The notes: generated by a model from the letters alone, not told the origin. A DNA stretch of 64,000 nucleotides from Ancrocorticia sp047602305 (GCA_047602305.1 JASGHO010000001.1:682001-746000); one strand, 5' to 3'. Counted from the first letter of the stretch, positions 1 to 8,309 are shown. A program made the numbers and translations.

Positions 1-519
1 GCTGTCGTCAATGAAGACAGTGTTATGCGGAATCAAGTCATATCTTTCGATCATCCGCTCAAAGATCCTCGGGTCCGGCTTGGCCAGACCTTCTCGTCCC
101 GAGACCATAACGCTGTCAAGCAGCGCAATCGCGGGAGCCTTCGGTAGCGCGAAGTGGTAGGTCTCATCCGACCAATTGGTCAGCCCCAGCAGGCGCACGC
201 CGGTGCTCTTGAGCTCAGCCACGATCTCAGCGGCGCCCGGGACCGGCCCGATAATCGAATCATCGAAACGCTCGTAGTATTCGCGCAGAACTTCGCCGTA
301 CGAGGGGTCTTTTTCGGAGGCGCGGCGTATCACCTCATCGAGTGGGACCCCGCTATCAGCCATCGCGTTGAACGAAGCAAAATCCATCGCTTCGGCTAGG
401 TCCAGCCATTCCTTGAGCGTCATTCGATGAGTGAGGGCACGATACGAATCCCACCCCACCAGTACATTACCAAGATCAAAAACGACCGCCGTCACCGCTG
501 AATTCTGTTCCACCTTCAT
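1..519 (-). CDS. HAD-superfamily hydrolase, C-terminus beyond window edge
   Basis: The frame starts at ATG 519, behind a GAGGAGAA ribosome binding site, and is open to base 1. It encodes the first 173 residues. Motif I of haloacid-dehalogenase-like hydrolases is visible near residue 14 (FDLGNVLVGWD; the first Asp is the usual nucleophile). An alpha-helical cap follows, then the LTNWS motif II and the K-PD-x-IF helix. The visible end, NTVFIDDS, is motif IV. The order matches HAD subfamily IA phosphatases/dehalogenases (YihX or epoxide-hydrolase N-terminal type). The substrate cannot be told. Only the last 20-30 residues should be missing. Confidence 0.85.
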   Translation of the reverse strand, partial: MKVEQNSAVTAVVFDLGNVLVGWDSYRALTHRMTLKEWLDLAEAMDFASFNAMADSGVPLDEVIRRASEKDPSYGEVLREYYERFDDSIIGPVPGAAEIVAELKSTGVRLLGLTNWSDETYHFALPKAPAIALLDSVMVSGREGLAKPDPRIFERMIERYDLIPHNTVFIDDS

Positions 520-766
520 GCCATTCTCCTCATCGCTCTTGCCTGTCTACTGTTGGTCTTGCCATGCTCGTTGCCAGCCAAGACACACGCTACAGGTTCA
601 CGCTAACGAGAAGCCCTACTCATGCACGTAGCGGACGCAACCAAGTTGCTTTTCCTGAGCGCACGTCCCCCATTGATCACTTCCATCCAAACGCGGGTGC
701 GAGCGGCGGATTGCTCTTCACGCTTTCGAGGGGATCTCACTGTTCCACGTCGCCTCGCCGCTTCTC

Positions 767-1648
767 GTGTTCGGCGAAGTCACGCGGTTGGGACTAGCCT
801 CCGATTGGACTATCGAGATGTGGAGCGACGACGGCGCCACCATCCACACCACCGACGGGGTCGAGTTCACTGATATGCATGAACCAGACCATGTAGCCGA
901 GGCTGATCTGCTGGTCTTCCCTTCGTGGCCCAACGATTTGCCTGAACCGGGCGAGCCCGTGAAGTCACTGATACGGAACGCGCACGAGCGAGGAGCCACG
1001 GTCGCCGGCCTGTGTCTCGGAGCGTTCCCGGTTGCCGCGAGCGGACTTCTTGACGGCCGTACCGCGACAACCCACTGGCTACACGCCGATACACTGGCCG
1101 AGCGCTATCCCGCCGTTCAGGTCTCCCCCGACCCGCTGTACATCGACCACGGCGACGTGCTGACATCGGCGGGCACCGCGTCCGCTCTGGATGCCTGCCT
1201 TCATATCGTCCGTGAGCGGCTCGGAGCCGAGGCTGCGTCAACTATCGCACGCCGCGCCGTCGTCGCCCCTCATCGTGAAGGTGGTCAAACACAGTTCATC
1301 GACAAGCCGGTCCCGACTCACCAACATGACTCTCTTGGGGAGACACTCGATTGGGCGTTGGCAAACCTCGATCAGCCGCTGGATGTGCGGTCACTCGCCG
1401 CACACGCCAACATGAGCGTCCGGCATTTCACCCGCCGATTCAAAGAGACCATTGGAACGACTCCGGCACGCTGGGTTCTCTCTTGCAGACTGGACGAAGC
1501 GCGCCACCTCCTCGAAACAACGGCGTGGAGCATCGAGAAGGTTGCGTGTGCCTCCGGTTTTGTCAGCGCGGTGACGTTCCGCCAGAACTTCGTGGCTCAA
1601 TACGGAACGACCCCAACTTCGTACCGCATGAGGTTCGCAGTCGCCTAA
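767..1648 (+). CDS. GlxA-type AraC-family transcriptional regulator, 5' end damaged or misread
   Basis: The protein has an N-terminal DJ-1/PfpI-like domain (residues 1-165) with the nucleophile-elbow sequence GLCLGAF. A C-terminal AraC/XylS helix-turn-helix domain (about 190-293) follows, with SVRHFTRRFKETIGTTP and the typical second helix-turn-helix. This is the GlxA/FtrA architecture, usually a DNA-binding activator. The only conventional start is GTG 767, but it falls inside the first beta-alpha unit of the DJ-1 domain. The missing strand (IALHAFEGISLFHVASPLLV) is encoded just upstream in the same frame, without a start codon before the TGA at 674. A likely original GTG lies at 697 in another frame. 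The gene may be frameshifted or may use a rare start. Confidence 0.75.
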   Translation: MFGEVTRLGLASDWTIEMWSDDGATIHTTDGVEFTDMHEPDHVAEADLLVFPSWPNDLPEPGEPVKSLIRNAHERGATVAGLCLGAFPVAASGLLDGRTATTHWLHADTLAERYPAVQVSPDPLYIDHGDVLTSAGTASALDACLHIVRERLGAEAASTIARRAVVAPHREGGQTQFIDKPVPTHQHDSLGETLDWALANLDQPLDVRSLAAHANMSVRHFTRRFKETIGTTPARWVLSCRLDEARHLLETTAWSIEKVACASGFVSAVTFRQNFVAQYGTTPTSYRMRFAVA

Positions 1649-1784
1649 TTGTTGCAGGGCAAACGATCATAAGGCTTACCCGCACCAAGTGATCAGCCAT
1701 CGCAGCTACTTTCGGTCTCCAAGCATGGCGCCAACGACTGCATTCAGCCTCTTCCCGACCGGATGGGTTAAGAGAAAACATATC
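1649..1784. other. short intergenic gap
   Basis: This 136-bp gap separates the AraC regulator from the convergent vapC-like gene. No clear stem-loop terminator or open frame was recognised. Confidence 0.4.
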
Positions 1785-2174
1785 TCACGCCGGAGCAATG
1801 ACCTGAAGACCCGCATCGCGGCTGACCTCGGCCATGCGTATGTCGTAGGTAACCACGGTATTCGGCTGCAGCGAGAGCGCCACCGCCACATGGATCGCAT
1901 CCAATGACCGCAGGTTCCTGCCGGGCAGCAGGCCTGCTTGGGTGAAGTGCATCGGCGTGACATCGTAGAGATCGATGCGTTCAAGAAGTTCCGTTGCGTC
2001 ACGCTGCTCAAGCGAGGACGAGCGTTGGATGGCGCGGCGTAGTTCGGTCTCCAGAAGTCGACTTGACATCAAGGTCGGTTCCTGGCGGTGTATCTCGGCA
2101 ATCAGCTGCTCGGACTCCGCTTCTCGTTGAATGAGCTTGATCGCCGCAGAAGTATCCAGATACCACGAGGTCAT
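1785..2174 (-). CDS. PIN-domain toxin, VapC-like
   Basis: A 129-aa protein opening with YLDTSAAIKL, the PIN-domain signature with the first metal-binding Asp. Further acidic residues lie around 43-46 (LLETELRR), near 94 (LDAIHVAVAL) and near 112 (VTYDIRMAE). These match VapC endoribonucleases, Mg2+-dependent RNases that cleave tRNA or rRNA and are neutralised by a cognate antitoxin. The start overlaps the stop of the upstream antitoxin gene by ATGA (2171-2174), so the two are translationally coupled, the usual toxin-antitoxin layout. The RNA target is unknown. Confidence 0.88.
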   Translation of the reverse strand: MTSWYLDTSAAIKLIQREAESEQLIAEIHRQEPTLMSSRLLETELRRAIQRSSSLEQRDATELLERIDLYDVTPMHFTQAGLLPGRNLRSLDAIHVAVALSLQPNTVVTYDIRMAEVSRDAGLQVIAPA

Positions 2175-2413
2175 CGGTCGTCTCGCAGCCCCTCAAGCAG
2201 TTCACTACTGGACTCGGAGGCCTTCTTGAGCTTGGCAACGTCAAAGTCGAGGGGCTTGCGGGCAGGGGTGAATCGTGGCCCTGCACTGTCCAGAGGAACG
2301 AGCTTCGCCACCGGGGTACCTCGCCTGGTGATTGTATAGGCGTTCCCCAGCTCCACGGCTCGAAGCACACGGCCGCTCTCATTGCGAAGCTCTCGTTGAG
2401 TGATCGTCTTCAT
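2171..2413 (-). CDS. Phd/YefM-type antitoxin paired with the PIN toxin
   Basis: An 80-aa protein from ATG 2413; ATG 2419, two codons earlier, is also possible. MKTITQRELRNESGRVLRAV is a typical Phd/YefM N-terminus: a short DNA-binding strand-helix module that autoregulates the operon. The segment ITRRGTPVAKLVPL is the characteristic end of that fold. The C-terminal part (DFDVAKLKKASES to LEGLRDDR) would wrap the toxin. It precedes and overlaps the VapC-like gene by 4 bp. Phd-fold antitoxins are known partners of PIN toxins in actinobacteria. Confidence 0.88.
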   Translation of the reverse strand: MKTITQRELRNESGRVLRAVELGNAYTITRRGTPVAKLVPLDSAGPRFTPARKPLDFDVAKLKKASESSSELLEGLRDDR

Positions 2414-2580
2414 GACCATAGCGTAGCAATTATGTAGCACATTGGTAGAGAGCTTTGTCTGTTGAAGTTTGAGGGGCAGAGGAAGCACTACAAAGTGATC
2501 GACCATCACAGGGTTCGCGATACCTGAACCAGCCTGCTAATGAACTCACTCACCCACCAGTACTGCCCACAACCACCGCG

Positions 2581-3264
2581 TTGCTTGGCCAGGGATCCTC
2601 GAAACGCTCACCCCGCTGCCACGCTTGCACTTCCGCCTCCGTGCACAAACAAGATTTGAGCAGCGCCAGGAATGCGCGACTGTCCGCTTCTTCGCCAAGC
2701 AGGGTGATGCTGGTGATCGGAGCAACCGGGGGCGTCGGCTCGATCATGCTACAACTGGCCGAGACTCTTCTGCCGAACGTCACCGTAATCGCTACTGCTT
2801 CGGACGACGAGCGCGCGGCGTGGGTCCGCAACCTCGGCGCCGAACATGTGGTCAACCACCACGAAGGCCTTGCGGAACAGGTGCTTGCCATCGCACCAGA
2901 CGGAGTGGACTGGTTGTTCACCGCGCACTCCGAGGGCCAGATCGAAACGTACGCGCAGATCATCCGGCCATTTGGCGCCGTCGTCGCCATCGATGATGGT
3001 CCGCGTGACGTGTCTCCACTCAAGAGCAAAAGCATCACATGGCACTGGGAACTGATGTTCACCAGACCACTCCACCAGACACCCGACATGATCAAACAGC
3101 ACCAGCTTCTGAATGCCGTCGCGGACCTTGTGGATGAGAGTCGCATGCGCACAACCGCAACAGTGACACTCACGCCGATCTCCACCGATTCCCTGCGGCA
3201 AGCACACGAACTGGTCGAAAGCGGACACACCGTCGGAAAGGTAGTCATCCACGGGTGGACGTAG
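2581..3264 (+). pseudogene. 5'-truncated zinc-type alcohol dehydrogenase / quinone oxidoreductase remnant
   Basis: From about 2707 the frame encodes LVIGATGGVGSIMLQLAE, the Rossmann nucleotide-binding loop of medium-chain dehydrogenases. The complete C-terminal half of the zinc-binding dehydrogenase family follows, ending GHTVGKVVIHG. The N-terminal catalytic GroES-like domain (roughly 150 residues) is absent. The upstream codons to 2581 do not look like the family and have no ribosome binding site. I read this as a decayed gene whose front half was deleted. No catalytic activity is expected. Confidence 0.7.
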
Positions 3265-3362
3265 ATCTGAGATTGAGCACATTGCGGCATTGGCTCGCTC
3301 GTCACCCAATTGGCAATATGTTTCAATGAGCAAAACGCTATGGGCACTTATCCGTTTCCCCA

Positions 3363-3421
3363 GTGGCCCCTGAGCGGCACGCGCTGCCGTATACGGCGCG
3401 GGATGTCGCTGTGGAGGCCAC
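3363..3421. repeat. dispersed ~58-bp repeat, copy A
   Basis: The segment is bounded by short inverted ends (GTGGCC / GGCCAC). It shares blocks with 5414-5469: TGGCC-CTGAGCGGCAC, ATACGGC, GATGTC and GGCCAC, with small gaps. Copy A lies at the 5' end of the broken GNAT gene. It may be a relic of a small non-autonomous element. The two-copy similarity is seen directly; its mobility is inference. Confidence 0.4.
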
Positions 3422-4007
3422 AAAGGAAACCAGACAGAAAGAACCGGACGTGGCAAAAGCGCTAAAAGTAGGAACAGTAAGTCTCGACGATCTCCCGGAA
3501 CTTGCACAGCTCTTCCTTTCCAACCGCGACTACTCGCTCCGCGTTACCGGAAGCGAACCTTCTGTCGCGGACGCTCATCATGCATTGACCACGACCCCGC
3601 CTGGCGTTGACGCGTCACGAAAGTATGGCTTCGGACTACGGGATGGGCGACGCATTGTAGCCTATGCGGACGTCATTCGGGGATGGCCCAGACAGGACAC
3701 CGCACATATCGGTCTACTTATGACGGACGCGTCTTTGCACGGTCGAGGACTTGGCAGTCGAATGCATAAGCAGATCATCACCGCCGCGTGCGCTTGGCCC
3801 GAGATCACCACGTGACGAATTAGCATCGTCGATACAAACTCCACAACCGCCAATGGATTCTGGAAAGCACTTGGATACACACCTACTGGAGAAACTGCTC
3901 CGTATGAGGCCAGCAAAGTTCGCAGCATCGCGCGTATCTGGACAAGGAATCTACCGGAAGGGAGTCTGGCAAATAAAGGAGCTGCTCCAGCCACTACGGA
4001 GCTGTAG
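3363..4007 (+). pseudogene. GNAT N-acetyltransferase interrupted by an in-frame stop
   Basis: The frame from about 3450 (possible GTG start in PDVAKALKVGTVSL) carries a Gcn5-type acetyltransferase fold. The acetyl-CoA loop is HGRGLGSRMHKQII near residue 125. A TGA at 3813-3815 stops it. The same frame continues without a shift through ISIVDTNSTTANGFWKALGY, the conserved last strands and helix of GNAT proteins, to TAG 4005-4007. A single nonsense change therefore splits an otherwise intact gene. The first ~29 codons overlap a repeat and are probably not coding. Readthrough or a sequencing error are alternatives. Confidence 0.75.
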
Positions 4008-4059
4008 CGCCGGATGGACCGAAGTTGAAAGCCCACCAGCTCACCCGGACACTGCTCGG

Positions 4060-4422
4060 CTAAACAGCGCCACGCTCGATCTCGCGAACATGAACGCGGA
4101 CCAGATCCTCAATCAACTGATCAGAAAGCGGGTTCTCCAGAGTGAACTGGATCGCGTGCTGGGTAGTCTTATACCCCGAAAGGCGATCCTTCAGTTCCTC
4201 GATCGCCCACGACGACGGGAAGAAACTCATGTGCTTCTTTGCGGCAGTGAAGTACACCAGTGCGCGCCCTCGATACTTGAGAGTCGGCATGCCGTAACTC
4301 ATTGTTTCCTCGGCATCCGGAACAAGTCGCTTAACAAATGCGCGGATCCGTTCAAGCTCTTCTCGGCGCGGCGCGTCCACGGCAGCGAGATATTCGTCAA
4401 CGGTTGTCGGCTTTGCATTCAT
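4060..4422 (-). CDS. DUF1801 (YdhG/CyaY-like) family protein
   Basis: A 120-aa protein with the family pattern: an N-terminal TVDEYLAAVDAPRREELERIR helix, then VPDAEETMSYGMPTLKYRGRALVYFTAAKKHMSFFP and a C-terminal LIEDLVRVHVREIE. This is a small alpha/beta fold related to iron chaperones and phage-type proteins. No biochemical role is firmly assigned. Length is normal for the family. It is transcribed towards the broken GNAT gene. Confidence 0.82.
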   Translation of the reverse strand: MNAKPTTVDEYLAAVDAPRREELERIRAFVKRLVPDAEETMSYGMPTLKYRGRALVYFTAAKKHMSFFPSSWAIEELKDRLSGYKTTQHAIQFTLENPLSDQLIEDLVRVHVREIERGAV

Positions 4423-4603
4423 GTATCCATGCTAGTGGCATTCCGGCGTGGTCTGAACCGGGTCAGTCTTCAGCCGAGCAGCTGTCACAACGTCAATGCG
4501 CTCCCCGGCCGGGGCCATGACGTCGTTCGATGGCTGAGACGTAGTTGGCATCGATGGCAAAGCCCGTCCTCAGAGTTTTACGCCCTGCACTATTCTTGAG
4601 GCC

Positions 4604-5341
4604 ATGGCCGACACGACGCATTCGTCCGAAGACCCGCACTCCCTCAAGTCTCGTTCCACTTTCACAACGAATTACACAAAGAGAAAACAGCTAGAAGCCC
4701 GGGTGGGTGGATGGTTGATGATTGTCGGCGGCGCACTGTTTACAGCCGTTCTCACAACCCTGGGCGCACTCTCCCAGAAGCTACCCGAACGCACCACCGT
4801 ACTCGACTGGGCCCAGCAGAACTATGCCGGACTCTTCTTCGTTGACGAAGGCCTCGCCTTCGCGGTGGCGACCTATTCCGTCGCAATGATCTTGCTCTAC
4901 CAGCAACTGCGGCACCGAAGCCCCGTCACCTCGCTCATCGCGGTGGTCACTTACTGTATTGCGGCTGTCGGTTTCATCAATGCAATCCTTGCCCTCGGGC
5001 GGCTCCTCTACCCCGTCAACTCCCTTTCAACATCAGAAGAGGGAGCACTACTTTCAGCAGGCCAGCTGTTTGCCGACGTCCACTTCGCCGCCATCGCCCT
5101 TGGGGTGGCAATTCTTATGTTCGGCATTGCGCTTGGTCGCTGGCTGCTCATCACACCGAGCGCCGCCGTCGGCGTGCTGCAAATCGCAGGAACGTATTTT
5201 GGTGGCACAGCACCAATGTGGCTGCTTGCCACTTCGATGCTCGCGTGGTTCGTTTGGTCCGTCGTCGTCGGCTTGTTGATGATTCGCGGCCGGGCAAATG
5301 GTGGTGGGCTTCCCACAGCAGCAGACTCACACTCCGACTGA
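4604..5341 (+). CDS. polytopic membrane protein, DUF4386-like
   Basis: A 245-aa protein with a ~35-residue charged N-terminus followed by about six hydrophobic segments (residues ~37-57, 85-105, 110-135, 160-180, 185-200, 205-228). The layout and the RVGGWLMIVGGALFTAVLTTLG opening resemble DUF4386 proteins. A GAGG ribosome binding site lies just before the ATG. No catalytic motif is visible and the function is unknown. Confidence 0.6.
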   Translation: MADTTHSSEDPHSLKSRSTFTTNYTKRKQLEARVGGWLMIVGGALFTAVLTTLGALSQKLPERTTVLDWAQQNYAGLFFVDEGLAFAVATYSVAMILLYQQLRHRSPVTSLIAVVTYCIAAVGFINAILALGRLLYPVNSLSTSEEGALLSAGQLFADVHFAAIALGVAILMFGIALGRWLLITPSAAVGVLQIAGTYFGGTAPMWLLATSMLAWFVWSVVVGLLMIRGRANGGGLPTAADSHSD

Positions 5342-5413
5342 TAGCGCGTCACACGACGTGTCAATGAGGCGTAAGTCTAGGAGTAGGCCTCGACACCTTT
5401 CCGATTTCTTACA

Positions 5414-5469
5414 TGGCCTCTGAGCGGCACAGCCACATACGGCAACCGATGTCACGGAGAGAAGGCCAC
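5414..5469. repeat. dispersed ~58-bp repeat, copy B
   Basis: This is the second copy of the element at 3363-3421, with TGGCC / GGCCA ends and the same internal blocks. It begins just after the membrane protein gene and overlaps the 3' end of a possible 42-aa frame. Confidence 0.4.
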
Positions 5470-5580
5470 TTCTTCCAGCACTCCTTGGCTGAGGCCGTGG
5501 CACTGTTCGATGACTGCGACGTATTCGGCATCGAAATGTCGAATCACACCGTCACGATCAAAGGGAACCATGCGAATCAT
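5452..5580 (-). CDS. possible 42-aa protein downstream of parE
   Basis: The frame runs from ATG 5580 to TGA 5452, starting 8 bp after the stop of the ParE-like gene, with AGGGG in a ribosome-binding position. The sequence MIRMVPFDRDGVIRH to VLEEVAFSP matches nothing I know. Close spacing suggests co-translation. The frame is short and ends inside a repeat copy, so it could be chance. Confidence 0.3.
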   Translation of the reverse strand: MIRMVPFDRDGVIRHFDAEYVAVIEQCHGLSQGVLEEVAFSP

Positions 5581-5588
5581 GATTACCC

Positions 5589-5912
5589 CTAATCGTTCGC
5601 CATCAAATGGCTCGGGATGTCCCGGCTCTGGTGCAAAATGCGAATGATATCCACGCCGTTCTCCGTTGCGACGTAAAACATAAGGTAGGGAAACCCCGGA
5701 ACCACATGCGTTCTCAAGACCGCCATCGACATCAAATGCGCGAAATGCATGGAACCAATCTCAGGAAAGTCTCGAATGGTTACCTCAGCCTCAAGCACGG
5801 CGTCGATGAAACGCTCAGCTGTTACAGGGCCAGCTTCGTCTCTGTACCACAGAACGGATTCTCGCAAATCTTGTTCAGCACGTTTCCAGTAGTTAACTGT
5901 TTTCTCAACCAC
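5589..5912 (-). CDS. ParE/RelE-superfamily toxin
   Basis: A 107-aa protein from GTG 5912. The sequence VNYWKRAEQDLRESVLWYRDEAG, then FPEIGSM and HVVPGFPYLMFYVATENGVDIIRILHQSRD, is the ParE pattern. The family's final strand carries the IIRILHQSRD motif. ParE proteins poison DNA gyrase. The start overlaps the ParD-like antitoxin gene by 8 bp, so the unit is an antitoxin-first operon. An upstream ATG would add ~29 residues unlike the family and is not used here. Confidence 0.85.
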   Translation of the reverse strand: MVEKTVNYWKRAEQDLRESVLWYRDEAGPVTAERFIDAVLEAEVTIRDFPEIGSMHFAHLMSMAVLRTHVVPGFPYLMFYVATENGVDIIRILHQSRDIPSHLMAND

Positions 5913-6135
5913 CGTTCGCGACCCGTCGAAGCTCTTCAAACAGTTCATCGTGATTACGTTCCGAACGGCCCGAAGCAAAACCTTCAAGAATCTTGTCACG
6001 CAAAATAGCTTCGTCGCGCTTCTCCCTCAACAGTTGCCGCACATATTCACTGGAAGAAGTGAACGCACCTTGACGGACCTCATTTTCCACGAACTCTCGC
6101 AAATCATCGCTGAGAGAAATATTCATTGTTGCCAT
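5905..6135 (-). CDS. ParD-like ribbon-helix-helix antitoxin
   Basis: A 76-aa protein from ATG 6135 (MATMNISLSDDLREFVENEV). It starts with the ribbon-helix-helix strand (MNISL) and two helices containing TSSSEYVRQLLREKR, the signature of ParD/CopG antitoxins. The acidic/hydrophobic C-terminus would bind the toxin. It would repress its own promoter, which should lie in the AT-rich stretch 6140-6240. The gene overlaps parE. Confidence 0.86.
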   Translation of the reverse strand: MATMNISLSDDLREFVENEVRQGAFTSSSEYVRQLLREKRDEAILRDKILEGFASGRSERNHDELFEELRRVANGG

Positions 6136-6219
6136 GGGTTGATCATAGCGAGTGATGGCAAAGTTTGTCATTAAGAATCTCTCTTGCTTTCAGTGCCACA
6201 CTCAGACTTCTAATGACTC

Positions 6220-6248
6220 TTGACATCTATCTAGATATGATCTGTACT
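6220..6248 (+). promoter_or_regulatory. promoter and probable autoregulatory operator of the padR pair
   Basis: TTGACA (6220-6225) and TGTACT (6243-6248) are separated by exactly 17 bp. The start ATG follows 7 bp after the -10, so the message would be leaderless or nearly so. The perfect palindrome TATCTAGATA (6228-6237) fills the spacer, with a half-site-like TTAGATA just after the -10. This is a natural place for PadR-type autorepression. Confidence 0.6.
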
Positions 6249-6255
6249 TAGATAC

Positions 6256-6615
6256 ATGAACGAATCAACTTCTCCGCGTTGGCCAGCACCCTGGGTGCGC
6301 GCCGCACTTGGCACAGCGGTGCTGGCAACGCTTGAAGACGGTCCGCTACACGGTTACGGCATTGCAGCCGCCTTGCAGGAGCGGGGCTTCGGCCGCCCCA
6401 AAGGAGGCTCCCTCTACCCCCTGCTCACGACCCTAGAAGAGAACGGCACGCTTAGTGCCGTCTGGGAGCAGGGCGAAAGCGGTCCGGGACGACGCACCTA
6501 TCACCTGACCGAGGCTGGCCGCGAGCGCCTCGCCTCGGAACGCCACGACTGGCACCGGCTTGCCGGCGCCCTTGGGCAGACCACAACCATTTCCAACGAA
6601 AGGAGCGAGCAATGA
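6256..6615 (+). CDS. PadR-family transcriptional regulator
   Basis: A 119-aa protein with a winged helix-turn-helix. ATLEDGPLHGYGIAAALQERG is the PadR helix pair, GGSLYPLLTTLEENGTLSA is the recognition helix, and GPGRRTYHLTEAGRERL is the wing. Length fits the short PadR subfamily. It overlaps the next gene by ATGA (6612-6615). In this arrangement PadR usually represses its own operon and responds to a small molecule or membrane stress, unknown here. Confidence 0.9.
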   Translation: MNESTSPRWPAPWVRAALGTAVLATLEDGPLHGYGIAAALQERGFGRPKGGSLYPLLTTLEENGTLSAVWEQGESGPGRRTYHLTEAGRERLASERHDWHRLAGALGQTTTISNERSEQ

Positions 6616-7679
6616 CCGCCAGTAACGCACCTCAGACCCTCGACGACGTCGCCAACCTCTTTCTCGAAGCACGTGGGGATGCCGCCGACCAGGAGTGGGC
6701 GCGCCGCGCGGCTGGCCGTTTTGCGCTGGACGGCGTCCAGGTAGCGCTTGCACACGACGCTCTGACCAGTATCGTTCCGATCCTGATAGAGAGTCAGGAA
6801 CCTGCGGCCGAGTTATTCGGAGAACCCAGGGCGTGGGCACGCGAGTGCCAAGAATCATGGCGAGCCGACGGCATCCCCGCTCTCGAACCGCCCCAACAGG
6901 TCTCTGTTCGAAGCATCGCTCACGATACATTCTTCGGCGCATCGGTCTTCGCAGTGCTCTCCACGATCGTTCTGATAGTCGATGACGGCTGGATCGTTGA
7001 CATTACCTGGAGCTTCGTCCTCATCCCGCTCATATTGGCGCTGCCCATCGTTCTGACCCGCGCCCTGTGGAACAGGCTTGGCAATAGCTCACGTGGTCTA
7101 CAAATTGCGGCGGTAGCCATTTTCATGGCGGCGTGTGCGGTTGGGGCTGCGGGCGCCATCGACCTTGGAAAAGAGCCGATACTGTGGGAGCAAAGTTCGG
7201 CTTTCTGGATGCTCGCCGTGGCCACCCTGTACGGATTAGCCGCAACCGTTGTCGGAAGAATCTGGCCCGCTGACGTCGTCGTCGACCCCGATGTCACCTC
7301 CGACGACGAGTGGCTGACGCTCCTCAAGACACATCTTCGCGCCCGCGAGGACAGATCCGAGACTAGCATTCGAACGATTGCCCAAGAAGCCGCGCGCCAC
7401 GCGGCCGAGTCCGGACACAGCTTGCAGCAAGAGTTTGGCTCCCCCGCTTCCTACGCCGCCCGCTTCGCACCAGACATGGCAGCACACAATCGGCGTTCCG
7501 CCTGGATCTGGACAGTATTCGCGGCCGTCCCGATGGCACTCGCCGTCATTCACGGATTCAACAACGGTTGGGCATGGGACGGTGAGATCACTCGACATAT
7601 GGTCTGGGCTACGATCTCAGCGATCATGGCCGCGGACGGCTGGCGGCGCGTGCACGCTGGCCAGAACACCAAGGACTGA
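6612..7679 (+). CDS. membrane protein co-transcribed with PadR (HAAS/DUF1700-like N-terminus)
   Basis: A 355-aa protein. Residues 1-95 are soluble and helical and resemble the sensor-like prefix often coupled to PadR (DDVANLFLEARGD to WARECQESW). About six to seven hydrophobic segments follow (from ~110 to 345), with a soluble loop at ~215-285. A second, similar helical stretch (LKTHLRAREDRSETSIRTIAQEAARHAAE) lies in that loop, hinting at an internal duplication of the prefix. Translational coupling to PadR supports a joint regulatory role. Biochemical function is unknown. Confidence 0.65.
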   Translation: MTASNAPQTLDDVANLFLEARGDAADQEWARRAAGRFALDGVQVALAHDALTSIVPILIESQEPAAELFGEPRAWARECQESWRADGIPALEPPQQVSVRSIAHDTFFGASVFAVLSTIVLIVDDGWIVDITWSFVLIPLILALPIVLTRALWNRLGNSSRGLQIAAVAIFMAACAVGAAGAIDLGKEPILWEQSSAFWMLAVATLYGLAATVVGRIWPADVVVDPDVTSDDEWLTLLKTHLRAREDRSETSIRTIAQEAARHAAESGHSLQQEFGSPASYAARFAPDMAAHNRRSAWIWTVFAAVPMALAVIHGFNNGWAWDGEITRHMVWATISAIMAADGWRRVHAGQNTKD

Positions 7680-7681
7680 AA

Positions 7682-8266
7682 CTAGCGACAAGCGTCCTGC
7701 ATCCACTCAAGGGCATTGAGTTCCGGCTCGCCGAGAAGGCGCTCGGCGAGGGCGTCGTCGTCGGTCCCGATGAGGGTGAAAGCGAGATCCGGTGCGGACG
7801 CAAGGAACCACGAACGGTCTTCTGGCCAGATGAAACTCAGCTCAGTGAGAAAGACGTTCTCCCAGCGTCTTTCTGTTGCCGCAAACGTGGCGTCCTTCAG
7901 CGGTGCGCCGAAAAGGATGAATGGCAAGTTGCCCGCGAAAACCCAGGTCCCATAGGGTTCATCAAGACCCCGACTCGCACCCCAGTCGTTCTTGGTGAAG
8001 TATCCGGCGTACATGCCGAAGCAGGTCGGCGTCTCGGGACCAAACGTCTCAAGTAGAGCCCTGTCCATGATCTGTTGTTGTATGTGCGAGGCGCGCTGAT
8101 GACTGGGCTGAGACTCTTGGAAAGGCGGGTATTTGTCGAGGAGGACCATCGTGTTGGGATGCAGAACAACGATCTGCCGGGCGTAATGTTGCGGCAGAAA
8201 AGCCCTCCAGTCCTGCCTCCATTGGGTGAACCAGGCGGCTTCGTACTGTTTGATTCGTGTCAGCAT
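7682..8266 (-). CDS. hypothetical protein
   Basis: A 194-aa soluble protein with a good ribosome binding site (TTGGAG, 8 bp before ATG 8266). It is rich in aromatic residues (AWFTQWRQDW, GMYAGYFTKNDW, LSFIWPEDRSWFLAS). No signal peptide, membrane segment or catalytic motif is evident and I do not recognise the family. It is convergent with the padR pair, with only 2 bp between stop codons. Confidence 0.6.
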   Translation of the reverse strand: MLTRIKQYEAAWFTQWRQDWRAFLPQHYARQIVVLHPNTMVLLDKYPPFQESQPSHQRASHIQQQIMDRALLETFGPETPTCFGMYAGYFTKNDWGASRGLDEPYGTWVFAGNLPFILFGAPLKDATFAATERRWENVFLTELSFIWPEDRSWFLASAPDLAFTLIGTDDDALAERLLGEPELNALEWMQDACR

Positions 8267-8309
8267 GAAATCAACTCCAAGTAGGGGCGCGGGCGAGTGG
8301 TATCGGTAG

